Shown here: in pieces, positions 33,042-40,605 of the stretch
Position numbering within the stretch: the stretch's first letter is position 1
Layout of the letters: each line of letters opens with the position of its first letter
Source: Deltaproteobacteria bacterium
Lineage (GTDB): Bacteria > Desulfobacterota > Desulfobaccia > Desulfobaccales > 0-14-0-80-60-11
Length of the DNA: 64,000 bases
Assembly (NCBI GenBank): GCA_030018495.1
Contig: JASEFS010000013.1
Coordinates: 31,979 to 95,978 of the forward strand
Reading direction: 5' to 3'
Position numbers and translations under genes: made by a program
Notes under the pieces: generated by a model
Databases searched by the model: none
What the model saw: only the letters and a program-made list of their open reading frames with translations
What the model was told of the DNA's origin: nothing

Positions 33042-33890
33042 ATGAGCAACAGGAAAAAATCAGACAAAAACCCGCCCTGCCGCCTGGCAGACGCCCATGC
33101 CCATCTGGACGAACCGGAGATGCTGGCGGACCAGGACGCCATAATGGCCCGCGCCCGCCAACAGGGCGTGGAGCTTATCATCAACATCGGCATCAGCCCC
33201 GAGAACTGCCGCCAAGTGCTTGCCACCGCGGCAAAATATCCGGAAGTATTCGCCACGGTGGGCGTGCACCCCCATGGCGTCAAGTCGCTGCGGCCGGAAG
33301 TTTTGGATGAGCTGGCGGTGCTGGCGGCTGCCCCCAAAGTAGTGGCGGTCGGAGAAATCGGTTTGGATTTTTACCGCCGGCGCTCCCCCGAGGAAGTCCA
33401 GAAATTCTGGTTCCGAGAACTTTTGGAATGGGCCGGCGGCTTGCAAAAACCGGTGGTGATTCATACCCGGGAGGCCACCGCCGCCACGCTGGAAATTCTC
33501 CGGGAATTCCGGCCGCGTCTTGTGGGCGGGGTCATGCATTGCTTCGGAGGCAGCCTGGCCGAAGCCCATGCCTTTTTGGATTTGGGTTTTTACCTCTCCT
33601 TCTCCGGCGTCATCACCTATCCCAAAGCCGAACCCTTGAGGCAAGTGGCGCGACAACTGCCTCTTGACTGTCTGCTGGTGGAGACCGATTGTCCTTACCT
33701 GGCCCCCCAGCAGTGGCGCGGCAAGCGCAACGAACCCGCCTATGTCGTCGCCACCGCCCAGACGCTGGCCCGGCTTCATGGGCTCTCTTTGGCGGAACTG
33801 GCGCATCACACCTGGCAGAACACCCTGGACGCCTTCGGTCTGGCCGAGAAACTTGCAGACCAGGAGAAAAAAGCCGGGGCAGGAGTGTAG
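33042..33890 (+). CDS. tatD: TatD family metal-dependent DNase
   Basis: A 282-residue TIM-barrel hydrolase. ADAHAHLDEPEM at the N-terminus (metal HxH), VGEIGLDFYRR near residue 105 (Glu ligand), VVIHTREATAATLEIL (His), GGVMHCFGG (His) and LLVETDCPYLAPQ (Asp) are all present. TatD proteins have 3'-5' DNase and tRNA-editing-related activity. No metG or ycfH neighbour. It is the first gene of a plus-strand run that continues with yggS and is divergent from the glycosidase. Confidence 0.94.
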   Translation: MSNRKKSDKNPPCRLADAHAHLDEPEMLADQDAIMARARQQGVELIINIGISPENCRQVLATAAKYPEVFATVGVHPHGVKSLRPEVLDELAVLAAAPKVVAVGEIGLDFYRRRSPEEVQKFWFRELLEWAGGLQKPVVIHTREATAATLEILREFRPRLVGGVMHCFGGSLAEAHAFLDLGFYLSFSGVITYPKAEPLRQVARQLPLDCLLVETDCPYLAPQQWRGKRNEPAYVVATAQTLARLHGLSLAELAHHTWQNTLDAFGLAEKLADQEKKAGAGV

Positions 33891-33933
33891 ACCGGCATCC
33901 TGAGCGTCTCGACCTCTCCCCGGCTTTCTTGAC

Positions 33934-34623
33934 ATGTCTATTGCACAAAATCTGGCAGACATCCAAAAACGCATTGCCGCCGCGGCCCGACGCGCCGGGC
34001 GGGATCCCGGCGGCATCCGGCTGGTGGCGGTAAGCAAAACAGTGCCCGTGGAGCGCCTTAAAGAGGCCGTCGCTGCGGGCCAGCGTCTTTTCGGGGAAAA
34101 TTATCTGCAGGAGGCCCGGCCCAAAATCGCCGCGCTGGGGGAGGAGATAACCTGGCATTTCGTGGGCGGACTGCAAACCAAAAAGGCCAAAGCCGCAGCA
34201 GGGCTTTTCGCTCTGATCCATTCGGTGGACCGCCTCAAACTGGCCCAGGCTCTCAACCAGGCCGCGGCCCAGGCTGGCCGGGTCCAGGATATTCTGCTTC
34301 AGGTCAATCTGGTCGGCGAAGCGAGCAAATCCGGGGCAGCTCCCGAAGATGCCGCAGATTTGCTGAAAGAAATCGGCAGGCTGGACCATTTGCGGGTGCT
34401 GGGTTTGATGACCATGCCGCCCTGGTTCGCCGATCCGGAAAGGGTGCGCCCTTATTTCAGGGCCCTGCGGGAATTGCGGGATTATTTGCGAAGCCTTCAT
34501 CTCACCGACAGCGACTTGCCGGAGCTCTCCATGGGGATGAGCGGGGATTTTGAAGCTGCTATCGAGGAAGGCGCCACCCTTGTGCGGGTCGGCTCGGCAA
34601 TTTTCGGCGAGCGCCCACGATAG
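33934..34623 (+). CDS. YggS/PROSC family PLP homeostasis protein
   Basis: A 229-residue PLP-binding barrel protein. The PLP lysine lies in RLVAVSKTVPVERLKEAV (near residue 36). FGENYLQEARPKI, WHFVGGLQTKKAK, and LSMGMSGDFEAAIEEGATLVR near the C-terminus are diagnostic. The family buffers PLP and has no known catalysis. In many Desulfobacterota it lies near proC or division genes; here it follows tatD by 43 bp. Confidence 0.95.
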   Translation: MSIAQNLADIQKRIAAAARRAGRDPGGIRLVAVSKTVPVERLKEAVAAGQRLFGENYLQEARPKIAALGEEITWHFVGGLQTKKAKAAAGLFALIHSVDRLKLAQALNQAAAQAGRVQDILLQVNLVGEASKSGAAPEDAADLLKEIGRLDHLRVLGLMTMPPWFADPERVRPYFRALRELRDYLRSLHLTDSDLPELSMGMSGDFEAAIEEGATLVRVGSAIFGERPR

Positions 34624-34728
34624 TGAGAAACGGTTGCTCCTCTTTGCCTTGCTGGGGGATGCATTAAAAGATATATAATATCAAGGTTTTAACTATAGAT
34701 TGAGTTTCCGTCCGGGAGGGTCGGGGCC

Positions 34729-35436
34729 ATGTGGCAATGGGATTGGTTTCAGATTCTTTTTTATCTGAGCAAGCTGGTGCTGGCCGCCATACTGGGGGGA
34801 TTCCTGGGCTTTGAGCGGGAAACTCACGGCCAGGCCGCCGGTTTGCGCACCTATGTTCTGGTATCTGTCGGTTCCTGTCTGCTCATGATGCTGTCATTGC
34901 ATATGGAAGAGCTCTATCGGCATTATATGGTCAATGACTCGGTGGTGCGTTTGGACCCGGCCCGGATTGCCTCGTACGCCATCGCCAGCATGGGTTTTCT
35001 GGGGGCCGGGGCCATTATCACCGGCAAAGGCTCCGTAAGGGGGCTCACCACCGCGGCGGGCCTTTGGCTGGTCACGGCCATCGGCCTGGCTGTGGGGGCC
35101 GGCTATCTGCTCCCGGCCTTTTTCACCACCCTGGTAACCATGCTGATTTTGTATGGAGTTACTTTTAAAGCCTGGTTCCCTCATGATGATCACACCATAT
35201 TGGTTTTGAAATACGGCCTGCATGATCGCCCCTTGGAGCAGATAAGACAAATAATGAGGGACTACGACATGACCATCCAGTTCATCAACTATCGCTCAGA
35301 CATGACAAGCGGAACGGTTACTTACCGCATAAGATTGCTGAGCAGCGCCAACCTTCCCTGGGGCCGCATTGTGAAGCGCCTGCAGGAAACCCAGGGCTTA
35401 AGGGAGCTTCACTGGCAGGAAGGAGAAGTCCCGTAA
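34729..35436 (+). CDS. MgtC/SapB family membrane protein
   Basis: A 235-residue protein with an N-terminal membrane domain of four or five helices: LVLAAILGGFLGFERE (near residue 17), AAGLRTYVLVSVGSCLLMML, ASMGFLGAGAIITGKGSVRG and LTTAAGLWLVTAIGLAVGAG. The C-terminal 80 residues are a soluble ACT-like part. MgtC proteins in pathogens affect Mg adaptation and ATP synthase, but environmental members are poorly defined. TATAAT at 34674-34679 upstream, with a weak -35, may be the -10 box. Complete. Confidence 0.92.
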   Translation: MWQWDWFQILFYLSKLVLAAILGGFLGFERETHGQAAGLRTYVLVSVGSCLLMMLSLHMEELYRHYMVNDSVVRLDPARIASYAIASMGFLGAGAIITGKGSVRGLTTAAGLWLVTAIGLAVGAGYLLPAFFTTLVTMLILYGVTFKAWFPHDDHTILVLKYGLHDRPLEQIRQIMRDYDMTIQFINYRSDMTSGTVTYRIRLLSSANLPWGRIVKRLQETQGLRELHWQEGEVP

Positions 35437-35482
35437 GCCTTAAGGGCTATGGGGTTTCAAGGGAAAAAGGCAGGTCAGCAAA

Positions 35483-36481
35483 ATGGCTGAAAAATTTTCT
35501 CCCGGCGTCAAGATCGGCCTTACCACCACCATTCCGGTGGAGGTGGTGCTGGCCGCAAACCTGGTGCCGGTTGACCTGAATAATATCTTCATCACCGCTC
35601 CGGACGCCTTGCAGCGCGTCGCCGCGGCCGAGGCTGAAGGCCTGCCCCGCACCATCTGCGCCTGGGTCAAGGGGATTTACACCACCCTGCACCGCCGCCC
35701 GGACATACAGGCGGTGCTCGTCGCGTGTCAGGGCGACTGCTCCTATACCCAGGCTTTGGGGGAAATCCTGGAGGCGGACGGGCGGGAGGTCATTCATTTC
35801 AAATATCCTTACCCGCGCGACCGGGAAGTTCTCAGGCAGGAGATCGAGAGCCTGACGGCCCGCCTGGGGGTGACTGTTGAGGAAGTGCTTCGGGTAAAGG
35901 AAAATTTGGCTCCCATTCGCCGCGTACTCAAAGAAATCGACCGCCTCACTTGGGAGACCGGCCAAGTGAGCGGCCGCGAAAATTTTCATTGGCTGATCTC
36001 CAGCTCTGACTTTGCGTCGGACCTGGAAACCTATGCCGCGCAATTGGAGGAATTTTGGCTTGCGGCCAGACGGCGCCCTGCTGCCGAGCGTGGGCTGCGC
36101 CTGGGCTTCATGGGCATTCCCCCCATTTTCACTGATCTGTGGGACTTTCTGGAGGACCTTGGGGTCAGGATTGTGTTCAACGAAATGCCCCGCCAGTTCA
36201 GTATGCCATGCTTCGACCTGGATCTGGTGGAACAGTACCACCGCTACACCTACCCGTACGACATCGCCGGGCGCCTGGCGGATTTGACCGAGGCCGTGGC
36301 TGCCCGCCGCCTGGACGGCCTGATTCACTATACCCAGAGCTTCTGCTTCCGCCAGATGTTTGACCAGACCCTGAGGGACCGCCTGGGGGTGCCCGTCCTG
36401 ACCATCGAAGGCGACCGCCCCACGCCCCTTGACTCCCGCACCCGCATGCGCCTGGAGGCTTTCGTTGATGTATTACGGTAG
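35483..36481 (+). CDS. 2-hydroxyacyl-CoA dehydratase-like (HgdB/FldB family) protein
   Basis: A 332-residue protein like the D-component of 2-hydroxyacyl-CoA dehydratases. Three family cysteine positions are visible: TICAWVKGIYT near residue 60, VACQGDCSYTQALGEIL near 82, and SFCFRQMFDQ near 294. These ligate the [4Fe-4S] cluster in family enzymes. Only one subunit is encoded, followed by the activase, whereas true dehydratases need two. Non-dehydratase relatives, such as double-cubane-cluster proteins and maturases, are encoded the same way, so a redox or maturation role is as likely as dehydration. Start ATG with AGGTCAG upstream. Confidence 0.88.
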   Translation: MAEKFSPGVKIGLTTTIPVEVVLAANLVPVDLNNIFITAPDALQRVAAAEAEGLPRTICAWVKGIYTTLHRRPDIQAVLVACQGDCSYTQALGEILEADGREVIHFKYPYPRDREVLRQEIESLTARLGVTVEEVLRVKENLAPIRRVLKEIDRLTWETGQVSGRENFHWLISSSDFASDLETYAAQLEEFWLAARRRPAAERGLRLGFMGIPPIFTDLWDFLEDLGVRIVFNEMPRQFSMPCFDLDLVEQYHRYTYPYDIAGRLADLTEAVAARRLDGLIHYTQSFCFRQMFDQTLRDRLGVPVLTIEGDRPTPLDSRTRMRLEAFVDVLR

Positions 36482-36540
36482 TTGTCTTGTGGGGAAAGGG
36501 CAAGGGTTTGTGGTCCATAGCCCCCACCCCGATTACCTCC

Positions 36541-36612
36541 CAAAACTTAAGGGGTTGGGGGAGGGGGTGTGGGGGAGGGGGCAGGGGCCGTCGGCCCCTG
36601 ACCTCCGCCCCC
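36541..36612. repeat. G/C-rich low-complexity tract at the activase start
   Basis: A G-rich tract (GGGGTTGGGGGAGGGGGTGT then GGGGGAGGGGGCAGGGG) followed by the short palindrome GGGGCCG-TCGGCCCC (36594-36608). C-rich counterparts occur in spacers near 12756, 15247, 25660 and 44905. Here it lies at or inside the 5' end of the activase reading frame. Confidence 0.7.
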
Positions 36613-37403
36613 ATATATCCGCTTTCAGCGCCGCGGGACTGGACTTCGGCAGCCGGTTTGTGAAGATGGTGTACGGGTCCGGCAAGGGCGCGCTGGTCCG
36701 GCGCAAGCTGGACAGCCTGGATTTCTACCGCGATTATCTGGTTCGAGGCAATGACAGTCTGGATATAGATTGGCAGCGCCTGGGGCTGGTGCGGCCCCAC
36801 GCCCTGGTGGTCACCGGCTACGGCAAGAACCTGCTCAAGGAGCACTTCCCCACCATCACGGAGATCAGGGCCTCATTTTTGGGGGCCAAACATCAAACCG
36901 GGCTGGAGCATTTTATTATACTGGAAATGGGGGGGCAGGATACCAAGGTTTTGTATGTCAAAAGCGGCAAGGTTTTTGATTTCCTCACCAACGACCGCTG
37001 CGCCGCGGGGACCGGCCGCTATCTGGAAAATATGGCCCGCTTTTTGAAAATGCCGCTTGGGCGGTTTGCCGGCTGTTGGCAGGATCAGGTGGAGATTTCC
37101 CAAACTTGCGCCATTTTCGGGGAAAGCGAGCTCATCGGTTTTCTTCTGGAAGGCGTTCCCATTGCGAGTATCGCCGCCGGGGTCAATGCCTCGGTGGCCC
37201 GCCGGGCCCTGGCCCTGGTGCGCCGCTATAAGTGCTCCACCCTGGTATTCACCGGGGGTGTGGCCCAAAACCGGGCCATAGTCCGGATGCTGGAAGCCGA
37301 AGCCGGCCTTAAGGTGCTGGTGCCGCCTTATCCTCAATTTACCGGCGCTTTGGGCTGTTACCTGGAGGCCGGCGCCCGACAGCCCAGGCTCGGACATGAC
37401 TGA
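36567..37403 (+). CDS. Acyl-CoA dehydratase activase (BadF/BcrA ATPase family)
   Basis: About 278 residues. An actin-fold ATPase that binds a [4Fe-4S] cluster and drives low-potential electrons into its partner. Phosphate 1 motif AAGLDFGSRFVKMVY, VVTGYGKNLLKEHF, phosphate 2 EMGGQDTKVLYVK, cluster cysteines in NDRCAAGTGRYLE and TCAIFGESEL, and adenosine motif FTGGVAQNRAIVRML are all intact. The start is uncertain: the frame is open back to 36429 through a G-rich repeat tract, and GTG at 36567 is a choice that follows GGGGGAGGG. It likely activates the protein encoded just upstream and overlaps the next gene by 8 bp. Confidence 0.9.
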   Translation: MWGRGQGPSAPDLRPHISAFSAAGLDFGSRFVKMVYGSGKGALVRRKLDSLDFYRDYLVRGNDSLDIDWQRLGLVRPHALVVTGYGKNLLKEHFPTITEIRASFLGAKHQTGLEHFIILEMGGQDTKVLYVKSGKVFDFLTNDRCAAGTGRYLENMARFLKMPLGRFAGCWQDQVEISQTCAIFGESELIGFLLEGVPIASIAAGVNASVARRALALVRRYKCSTLVFTGGVAQNRAIVRMLEAEAGLKVLVPPYPQFTGALGCYLEAGARQPRLGHD

Positions 37404-38397
37404 CTTGCGCTACCAACCTGCCGGCAATTTGGAATTGCGCCGGTTCCTGCAGAACTTCCACGGTATTGCTGTCGATGCTGAGGTGGCCGGCAAACCTCTG
37501 AAAGCCGCTCGGCCCGTCTATCGCTTCACCTTCGGCGACGGCCTGCCTGCTTTGGTAGGGAAATTTTTCTTCAGTTTCCCGCCTCAAACCCCGCCGGACC
37601 GCGGCCTGGTCAAAGAATATCACGCCTATCTGCAGGCGCCGGCCCTGGGCTTGACGGGGGTCCGTTCCCGCGTACCCCGGCTGCTGGGCTGCCGTCCGCA
37701 TATTATGTTAGGGCTGCTGTTGGAAGACGTTCCCGGCCCTGATCTGGATTTTTTCCTGGCAGGGGCCTCATCGCCCGAAGGTCAGCAGGCCTTATGTGAC
37801 AAATTGCAGAAGCTGGCAGAGCTTTTGGCTTTCTTCCATTCACGGCCCCGGCCGTCTGAGCCCGTGTCTCCGGATACGGCCCTGAAATATTTCCACAAAT
37901 TGATGAAACAGCTAGCAGCCAAGGGAGTTTTGACCTGGGCTGAAGCACACCGCTTTCAGGCTGAACGGGCCGCCTGGGAGAGGATTCTCCCGGCTTTTCC
38001 TGACCGGCGGGTGCTGATTCACGGCGACGCCACTCCCACCAATTTCCTTTTCCCCGACGGCCGGGCCGTAGGCCTGGATTTGGAGCGCCTGGGGGTCGCG
38101 GACCGCCTCTTTGACGTCTCCTGGCTGGCCGGGGAAATCAAGCACGCCTGGGGTTGGCGTTTTCACGATTTTGCCGGGAGCGAACCGGCCGTCAGCCACT
38201 TTTTGCAGGCCTATGGCCGGGCCATCGACGCGGATGCGGCGCTTGTGGACCGCATTTTCCGCCTCAATCCTTTTTACATGGCGATGGCCGAACTGCGCAT
38301 CGCGCGCAATGACTATCTTTCCTGGGAATACCGGCGGGGGTTGATTCAAGAGGCTTTGAGCTGTCTCAGGCATGGCCGCCTGAAAAGCGGTTTTTAG
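37396..38397 (+). CDS. Aminoglycoside phosphotransferase-like (APH) family kinase
   Basis: A 333-residue protein of the APH/choline kinase-like fold. The catalytic loop RVLIHGDATPTNFLF (near residue 202, HGD and Asn) and the metal-binding AVGLDLERLGVADRLFDVSW (near 220) are present. GLLLEDVPGPDLDFFL near residue 110 is the hinge-like segment. APH-fold kinases phosphorylate small molecules, including sugars, choline and antibiotics; nothing indicates resistance here. The start overlaps the activase gene by 8 bp, so the kinase and activase are co-expressed. Confidence 0.88.
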   Translation: MTDLRYQPAGNLELRRFLQNFHGIAVDAEVAGKPLKAARPVYRFTFGDGLPALVGKFFFSFPPQTPPDRGLVKEYHAYLQAPALGLTGVRSRVPRLLGCRPHIMLGLLLEDVPGPDLDFFLAGASSPEGQQALCDKLQKLAELLAFFHSRPRPSEPVSPDTALKYFHKLMKQLAAKGVLTWAEAHRFQAERAAWERILPAFPDRRVLIHGDATPTNFLFPDGRAVGLDLERLGVADRLFDVSWLAGEIKHAWGWRFHDFAGSEPAVSHFLQAYGRAIDADAALVDRIFRLNPFYMAMAELRIARNDYLSWEYRRGLIQEALSCLRHGRLKSGF

Positions 38398-38518
38398 TTT
38401 TTGGTTTTTGGTAAAATGCGTTGAGCCTCGGGCTCTCGCCTGCTCCATCGGGATAGGGGCCTCCTTGATGGTGGGGAAGGCCTCCGTCCCGCCGGTGAAG
38501 CAATTTTGGGAAAATATC

Positions 38519-39964
38519 ATGCAAACGGTCCTAATAATCGCGGGCTCGGACCCCGGCGCCGGCGCCGGGTTGCAACAGGATTTGAAGACCGCCACCCTGC
38601 TGGGAACCTATGGCCTGACGGTGGCCACCGCACTGACGGTTCAAAACAGTCTGGGAGTACAGGCGGTCCATCCCGCGGCCCCGGAGGTGGTGGCCGCTCA
38701 ACTTGATGCAGTGCTCAGCGATTTTCCGGTGCACGCCATAAAAATAGGCATGCTGGCCACTGCGGCCATCGCCCGCGTCGTGGCCGCAAAATTGAAAGAA
38801 TTTTTAGGGGGAGAGCCGGGGAAACGCAACTTTCCCGCACTCCCGGCGGCCCCCCATCACCATAATTCGATAGGCGGGGCTTCCAGCCCCGCAATAATCA
38901 GGCCTCTCCTCATCCTTGATCCCGTTTTGGCCGCGGGCCGAGGGGAAGGGCTTCTGGATGAGGAAGGAATTGAGGTCCTCAAAGAAGAACTTTTCCCGCT
39001 TGCGTATATTCTGACCCCCAATGTTCCGGAGGCTGAGCGCTTAACCGGTCTGGAGATCAACACCCCCGCCCGTCTGGAGGAGGCAGCCCGCCGCCTGCAG
39101 GCCATGGGGCCGGAGTGGGTGCTGGCCAAAGGGGGTCACCTGGCCGGCCCGCCCGTGGACATCTTAACGGACGGCAAAAACGCCTATCATTTGGGGCACC
39201 CCCGCCTGGAAGCCCCTCATCACCACGGCTCCGGCTGCCTTCTGGCCACCGCCCTGGCCGCGCATCTGGCCGAAGGCCTGTCCGTGCCGGAAGCAGTGAA
39301 CCGGGCCCGGCAATTGGTGCAGCAAGCCCTGAAATACGGGCTGCCCCTGGGGCAGGGAGTAGGGCCGGTAAACCCGTATGCCTTTTTTGCCCGGGAAGTG
39401 GCCCGGCATGATGTGTCGGAAGCCCTGCAAGCCGCGGCGGAGCGCCTGGTGGCCGAAGATCTGTCCCCGCTTATCCCCGGAGTCATGAGCGATCTGGGTT
39501 ATGCCGCGGCCTGCCCGGAGGGCCCCCACGATGTGGCCGCGTTTCCCGGACGCATCCTGAAGACCCAGAGGGGCACCCTCGTTCCCGAATCCCCCGCTTT
39601 CGGAGCCTCCGGGCCTATGGCAGGAGTCATCCTCACGGTCATGGAGTTTTTTCCGCATTTGCGGGCGGCTATGACCATCAAATATGTCCAGGGCATTGAA
39701 GAACTCGCCCCGAAGCTTCACCTCCGCGCCGCCAGCTTTGACCCCTCCCAGGCTGAAATTGACGCAAAGGAGCGCGGTCCGGCCCGGGGCGTGCTCTCGG
39801 TCATTAAGCAGCTCAGGTCCTGGGAGCCGCCGCCGGATTTAATCTGTGATAAAGGCGGGTGGGGCCGGGTGCCCTTGATCTGGATCTTGGGCGAAAATCC
39901 TGTGAAGGTGGCGGAGAAGGCCCTGGCCATCAAAAATTCCTTGCCGCCGGAAGGCCGGACGTGA
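38519..39964 (+). CDS. thiDN: ThiD-ThiN fusion: HMP-P kinase / thiamine phosphate synthase
   Basis: A 481-residue two-domain protein. Residues 1 to about 275 are ThiD (IIAGSDPGAGAGLQQDLKT; LTPNVPEAERLTGLEI; HGSGCLLATALAAHLAEG), which phosphorylates hydroxymethylpyrimidine twice. Residues about 305-430 match ThiN (LIPGVMSDLGYAAA, HDVAAFPGRILKT, RAAMTIKYVQGIEE), which joins HMP-PP and thiazole phosphate in place of ThiE in archaea and some bacteria. Start ATG at 38519; the longer frame upstream is unsupported. An extra 30 or so residues in ThiD (about 100-130) coincide with a genomic palindrome at 38874-38892. No TPP riboswitch is visible upstream. A terminator follows at 40007. Confidence 0.93.
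   Translation: MQTVLIIAGSDPGAGAGLQQDLKTATLLGTYGLTVATALTVQNSLGVQAVHPAAPEVVAAQLDAVLSDFPVHAIKIGMLATAAIARVVAAKLKEFLGGEPGKRNFPALPAAPHHHNSIGGASSPAIIRPLLILDPVLAAGRGEGLLDEEGIEVLKEELFPLAYILTPNVPEAERLTGLEINTPARLEEAARRLQAMGPEWVLAKGGHLAGPPVDILTDGKNAYHLGHPRLEAPHHHGSGCLLATALAAHLAEGLSVPEAVNRARQLVQQALKYGLPLGQGVGPVNPYAFFAREVARHDVSEALQAAAERLVAEDLSPLIPGVMSDLGYAAACPEGPHDVAAFPGRILKTQRGTLVPESPAFGASGPMAGVILTVMEFFPHLRAAMTIKYVQGIEELAPKLHLRAASFDPSQAEIDAKERGPARGVLSVIKQLRSWEPPPDLICDKGGWGRVPLIWILGENPVKVAEKALAIKNSLPPEGRT
38874..38892. repeat. Family A palindrome inside thiDN
   Basis: GCGGGGCT / AGCCCCGC with a TCC loop: an 8-bp perfect stem of the family otherwise found in spacers. It is read in frame as part of a His/Pro/Gly-rich stretch that interrupts the normal ThiD sequence between the strands before PLLILDPVLAAGRG. 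Confidence 0.7.
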
Positions 39965-40006
39965 GCGGCGAACTGCGAGACGGCGGCGAAAAGACAGCGA
40001 AAAAAA

Positions 40007-40035
40007 AGGGTTGGCCGCAGCCAACCCTGTTGCTT
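40007..40035 (+). terminator. Rho-independent terminator after thiDN
   Basis: AGGGTTGGC (40007-40015) pairs perfectly with GCCAACCCT (40020-40028) around a CGCA loop and is followed by GTTGCTTTTT. It ends the plus-strand run that began with tatD or mgtC. Confidence 0.8.
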
Positions 40036-40082
40036 TTTGGGGGGATAGCAGGGCTCTTTTCATAAGAGCCGCAGAGGTTCTG

Positions 40083-40277
40083 TTACATGACTGGCTGATA
40101 AAAAGCCACGTCCCGGTCCCGCCAGGTCAAGGAGTACCAGCAGCCCCGGAAGCAGAGACAGTGGTTCACCATCATGATGACCCGCTCCACCAGGCGGCCG
40201 TGCTCCGGATGAGGCAGCACCGCGGTTAAGGGTTTTCTTTCAGGGGTGTATTCCCAATCAAAGCCGTATTCATCCAT
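40083..40277 (-). CDS. Small protein of unknown function
   Basis: A 64-residue frame with ATG start (MDEYGFDWEYTPERKPLTAV) and TAA stop, no family recognised. It contains MMVNHCLCFRGCWYSLTW with three Cys and several Trp. Composition is protein-like and the frame fills the space between the thiDN terminator and the malQ leader. A GAGG 13 bases before the ATG is poorly spaced, so the gene is plausible rather than proven. Confidence 0.45.
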   Translation of the reverse strand: MDEYGFDWEYTPERKPLTAVLPHPEHGRLVERVIMMVNHCLCFRGCWYSLTWRDRDVAFYQPVM

Positions 40278-40605
40278 GCTGTTTTTAGTCCTCGGGGTAT
40301 TTTTTAAGATCCGACCTAACCGAAAACCTTTGGAGTTTCGGGCCGGACGGTTACTCAGATTTAAATTATCTTTTGTTTATACATTAAATTATCCATAAAA
40401 GCTATTAAATTAAATAACCGGAAGAAAAATCATCTTGCGGGCGGGACGGCACCTCCTTCGGCGTCATCGCCCCTTTAAAAGATCATTGCAACCTCGCCTC
40501 AATAGGATTATTTTCAACCAAAGTCCGTGGCCTCATATTTCCGGCGCCTGGGGCCGAATAAATATAGTTGAGCTTAACCACGGGAACCAGCATCTTCCAA
40601 AATCT
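40278..40605. other. 328-bp spacer with AT-rich promoter-like region
   Basis: Positions 40352-40425 are much more AT-rich than surroundings (TTATCTTTTGTTTATACATT and TATTAAATTAAATAACC). It is the probable promoter region for malQ or, in the other direction, for the small gene at 40083-40277. A frame open from 40435 runs into malQ but its first 57 codons look non-coding. Confidence 0.5.

Noticed and set aside
34649..34679. Promoter before mgtC
   Set aside because: TATAAT at 34674-34679 is good, but the only -35-like hexamer (TTGCTG, 19-bp spacing) is weak, so it is not listed as a feature.
38398..38518. Possible TPP riboswitch before thiDN
   Set aside because: The CTGAGA and ACCTGA-type core elements of the thi-box are missing.
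40435..40605. N-terminal extension of malQ
   Set aside because: The 57 extra codons resemble non-coding sequence and lie in the promoter region; MalQ starts normally at 40606.
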